DNA of 23,795 nt from a virus. The stretch spans positions 1 through 23,795 of the IMG/VR virus record IMGVR_UViG_3300031857_001395; one strand, 5' to 3'. The notes under the pieces are model-generated. The model did no database searches, was not told where the DNA came from, and saw only the letters and a program-made list of their open reading frames with translations. This document shows, piece by piece, positions 23,317 to 23,795 of this stretch (its first letter is position 1; every line of letters starts with the position of its first letter). The translations under genes were made by a program, and so were the position numbers.

Positions 23317-23478
23317 CCCAGAAAACCAAAGGTTAAGCATCACCAGCAGAAAGTCAAACAGTGCTGAACCATAGCGGCCATGATATAGTGCATTGATCAT
23401 ATTGGTCAACATCATTCCAGCCACCAAAGCACTCAGTTTCGTGTTGTTTTGATAATACCACGATAAAAATCTATTCAT
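23299..23478 (-). CDS. Small membrane protein, 59 aa
   Basis: ATG 23478, two bases after the ClpP stop, to TGA 23299. Two hydrophobic segments, about residues 15-31 (LSALVAGMMLTNMINAL) and 40-55 (FDFLLVMLNLWFSGLL), joined by YHGRYGS, so probably a helical hairpin in the inner membrane. AGAGG just upstream is the ribosome site. Co-transcribed with clpP, which could hint at a membrane partner of the protease or simply read-through. Family unknown. Confidence 0.78.
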   Translation of the reverse strand: MNRFLSWYYQNNTKLSALVAGMMLTNMINALYHGRYGSALFDFLLVMLNLWFSGLLSRR

Positions 23479-23480
23479 AG

Positions 23481-23795
23481 TTAGGACCTCTTGCTCACAA
23501 TCAAGTCAGCCAAACCATACTTGATACTCTGTTCAGCAGTCATGATATTGTCACGATCCATGTCCTGCACCAGCTTGTCATAGTCTTGACCAGTGTTTTC
23601 CACGTAGATTTCAGTAAGCTGGCGCTTCATACGCAGAATTTCGTTGGCTTGGATTTCGATATCCGAAGCCTGCCCTTGGGCACCGCCCAGTGGCTGGTGG
23701 ATCAGATGACGTGCATGCGGTAGCATTAGGCGTTTGCCTCGAGTTCCGCTGCTGGCCAACAAACTGCCCATGCTGCATGCTTGGCCCATCACAAT
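23481..23795 (-). CDS. clpP: ClpP-type serine protease, partial (N-terminus beyond window)
   Basis: About the C-terminal 105 residues are visible. The nucleophile Ser is in GQACSMGSLLASSG, the His in HLIHQPLGGAQGQASDIEIQ (starting LPHAR) and the Asp in VQDMDRDNIMTAEQ before YGLADLIVSKRS. All three catalytic residues are present in the expected order, so it should be an active ClpP-like peptidase ring subunit. Phage ClpP copies occur in large myoviruses, for head maturation or host protein turnover. The true start lies past position 23795. It is followed two bases later by a membrane gene. Confidence 0.95.
   Translation of the reverse strand: MVMGQACSMGSLLASSGTRGKRLMLPHARHLIHQPLGGAQGQASDIEIQANEILRMKRQLTEIYVENTGQDYDKLVQDMDRDNIMTAEQSIKYGLADLIVSKRS

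Overview
The window looks like the early/accessory region of a large T4-type (T4-superfamily) myovirus of a Gram-negative host, probably environmental. The sequence supports this in four ways. (1) There are two promoter classes: 21 leftward sigma70-type early promoters (TTGACN, a 17-bp spacer, TATACT or a close variant) and about a dozen TATAAATA-type boxes like T4 late promoters. (2) There is a dense cluster of phage tRNA genes interrupted by homing endonucleases. (3) Typical phage enzymes are present: dCMP deaminase, DexA-like exonuclease, ClpP, a GGQ peptidyl-tRNA hydrolase-like protein, an SGNH hydrolase and a glycosyltransferase. (4) A rightward late virion-type protein carries an FGRLR..PFTLFDS..RY motif that I recall from marine T4-type phages. 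Nearly everything is on the minus strand. TAA, TAG and TGA all act as stops, so the code is standard.

Layout. 1-1513: small early genes, including two micro-membrane proteins and a ParB-like protein. 1525-6262: tRNA/tRNA-like cluster with three inserted nucleases of different folds (GIY-YIG, zinc-finger HNH, zinc-finger PD-(D/E)XK) and several broken tRNA halves. 6263-6814: no convincing protein gene, but two early promoters, a strongly structured 131-nt RNA candidate, palindromes and a terminator. 6815-9462: an early operon with dCMP deaminase and six small proteins ending in or near a shared TVFDLI-like motif. 9512-10822: rightward late structural gene. 10815-12827: DexA-like exonuclease, a frameshifted HNH gene and a conserved-looking hypothetical. 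12838-17153: tRNAs (Val, Gln, two Gly, Ser) alternating with protein genes whose starts lie only 6-10 nt after a tRNA CCA end. 17286-22982: early genes, many with their own promoter. 23134-23795: a small secreted lysine-rich protein, a membrane protein and a partial ClpP.

How it works together. Early promoters drive the leftward hypothetical genes and, together with late promoters, the tRNA operons. Late boxes drive the endonucleases, glycosyltransferase and virion-type protein. Several genes of both classes appear leaderless, with the A of ATG at the predicted +1. Several tRNAs carry abnormally long variable regions or rearranged arms. Unusual points for follow-up are the leaderless architecture, the TVFDLI family, the expanded tRNAs and the 6355-6485 RNA. 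All functional calls come from reading the sequence without database searches.
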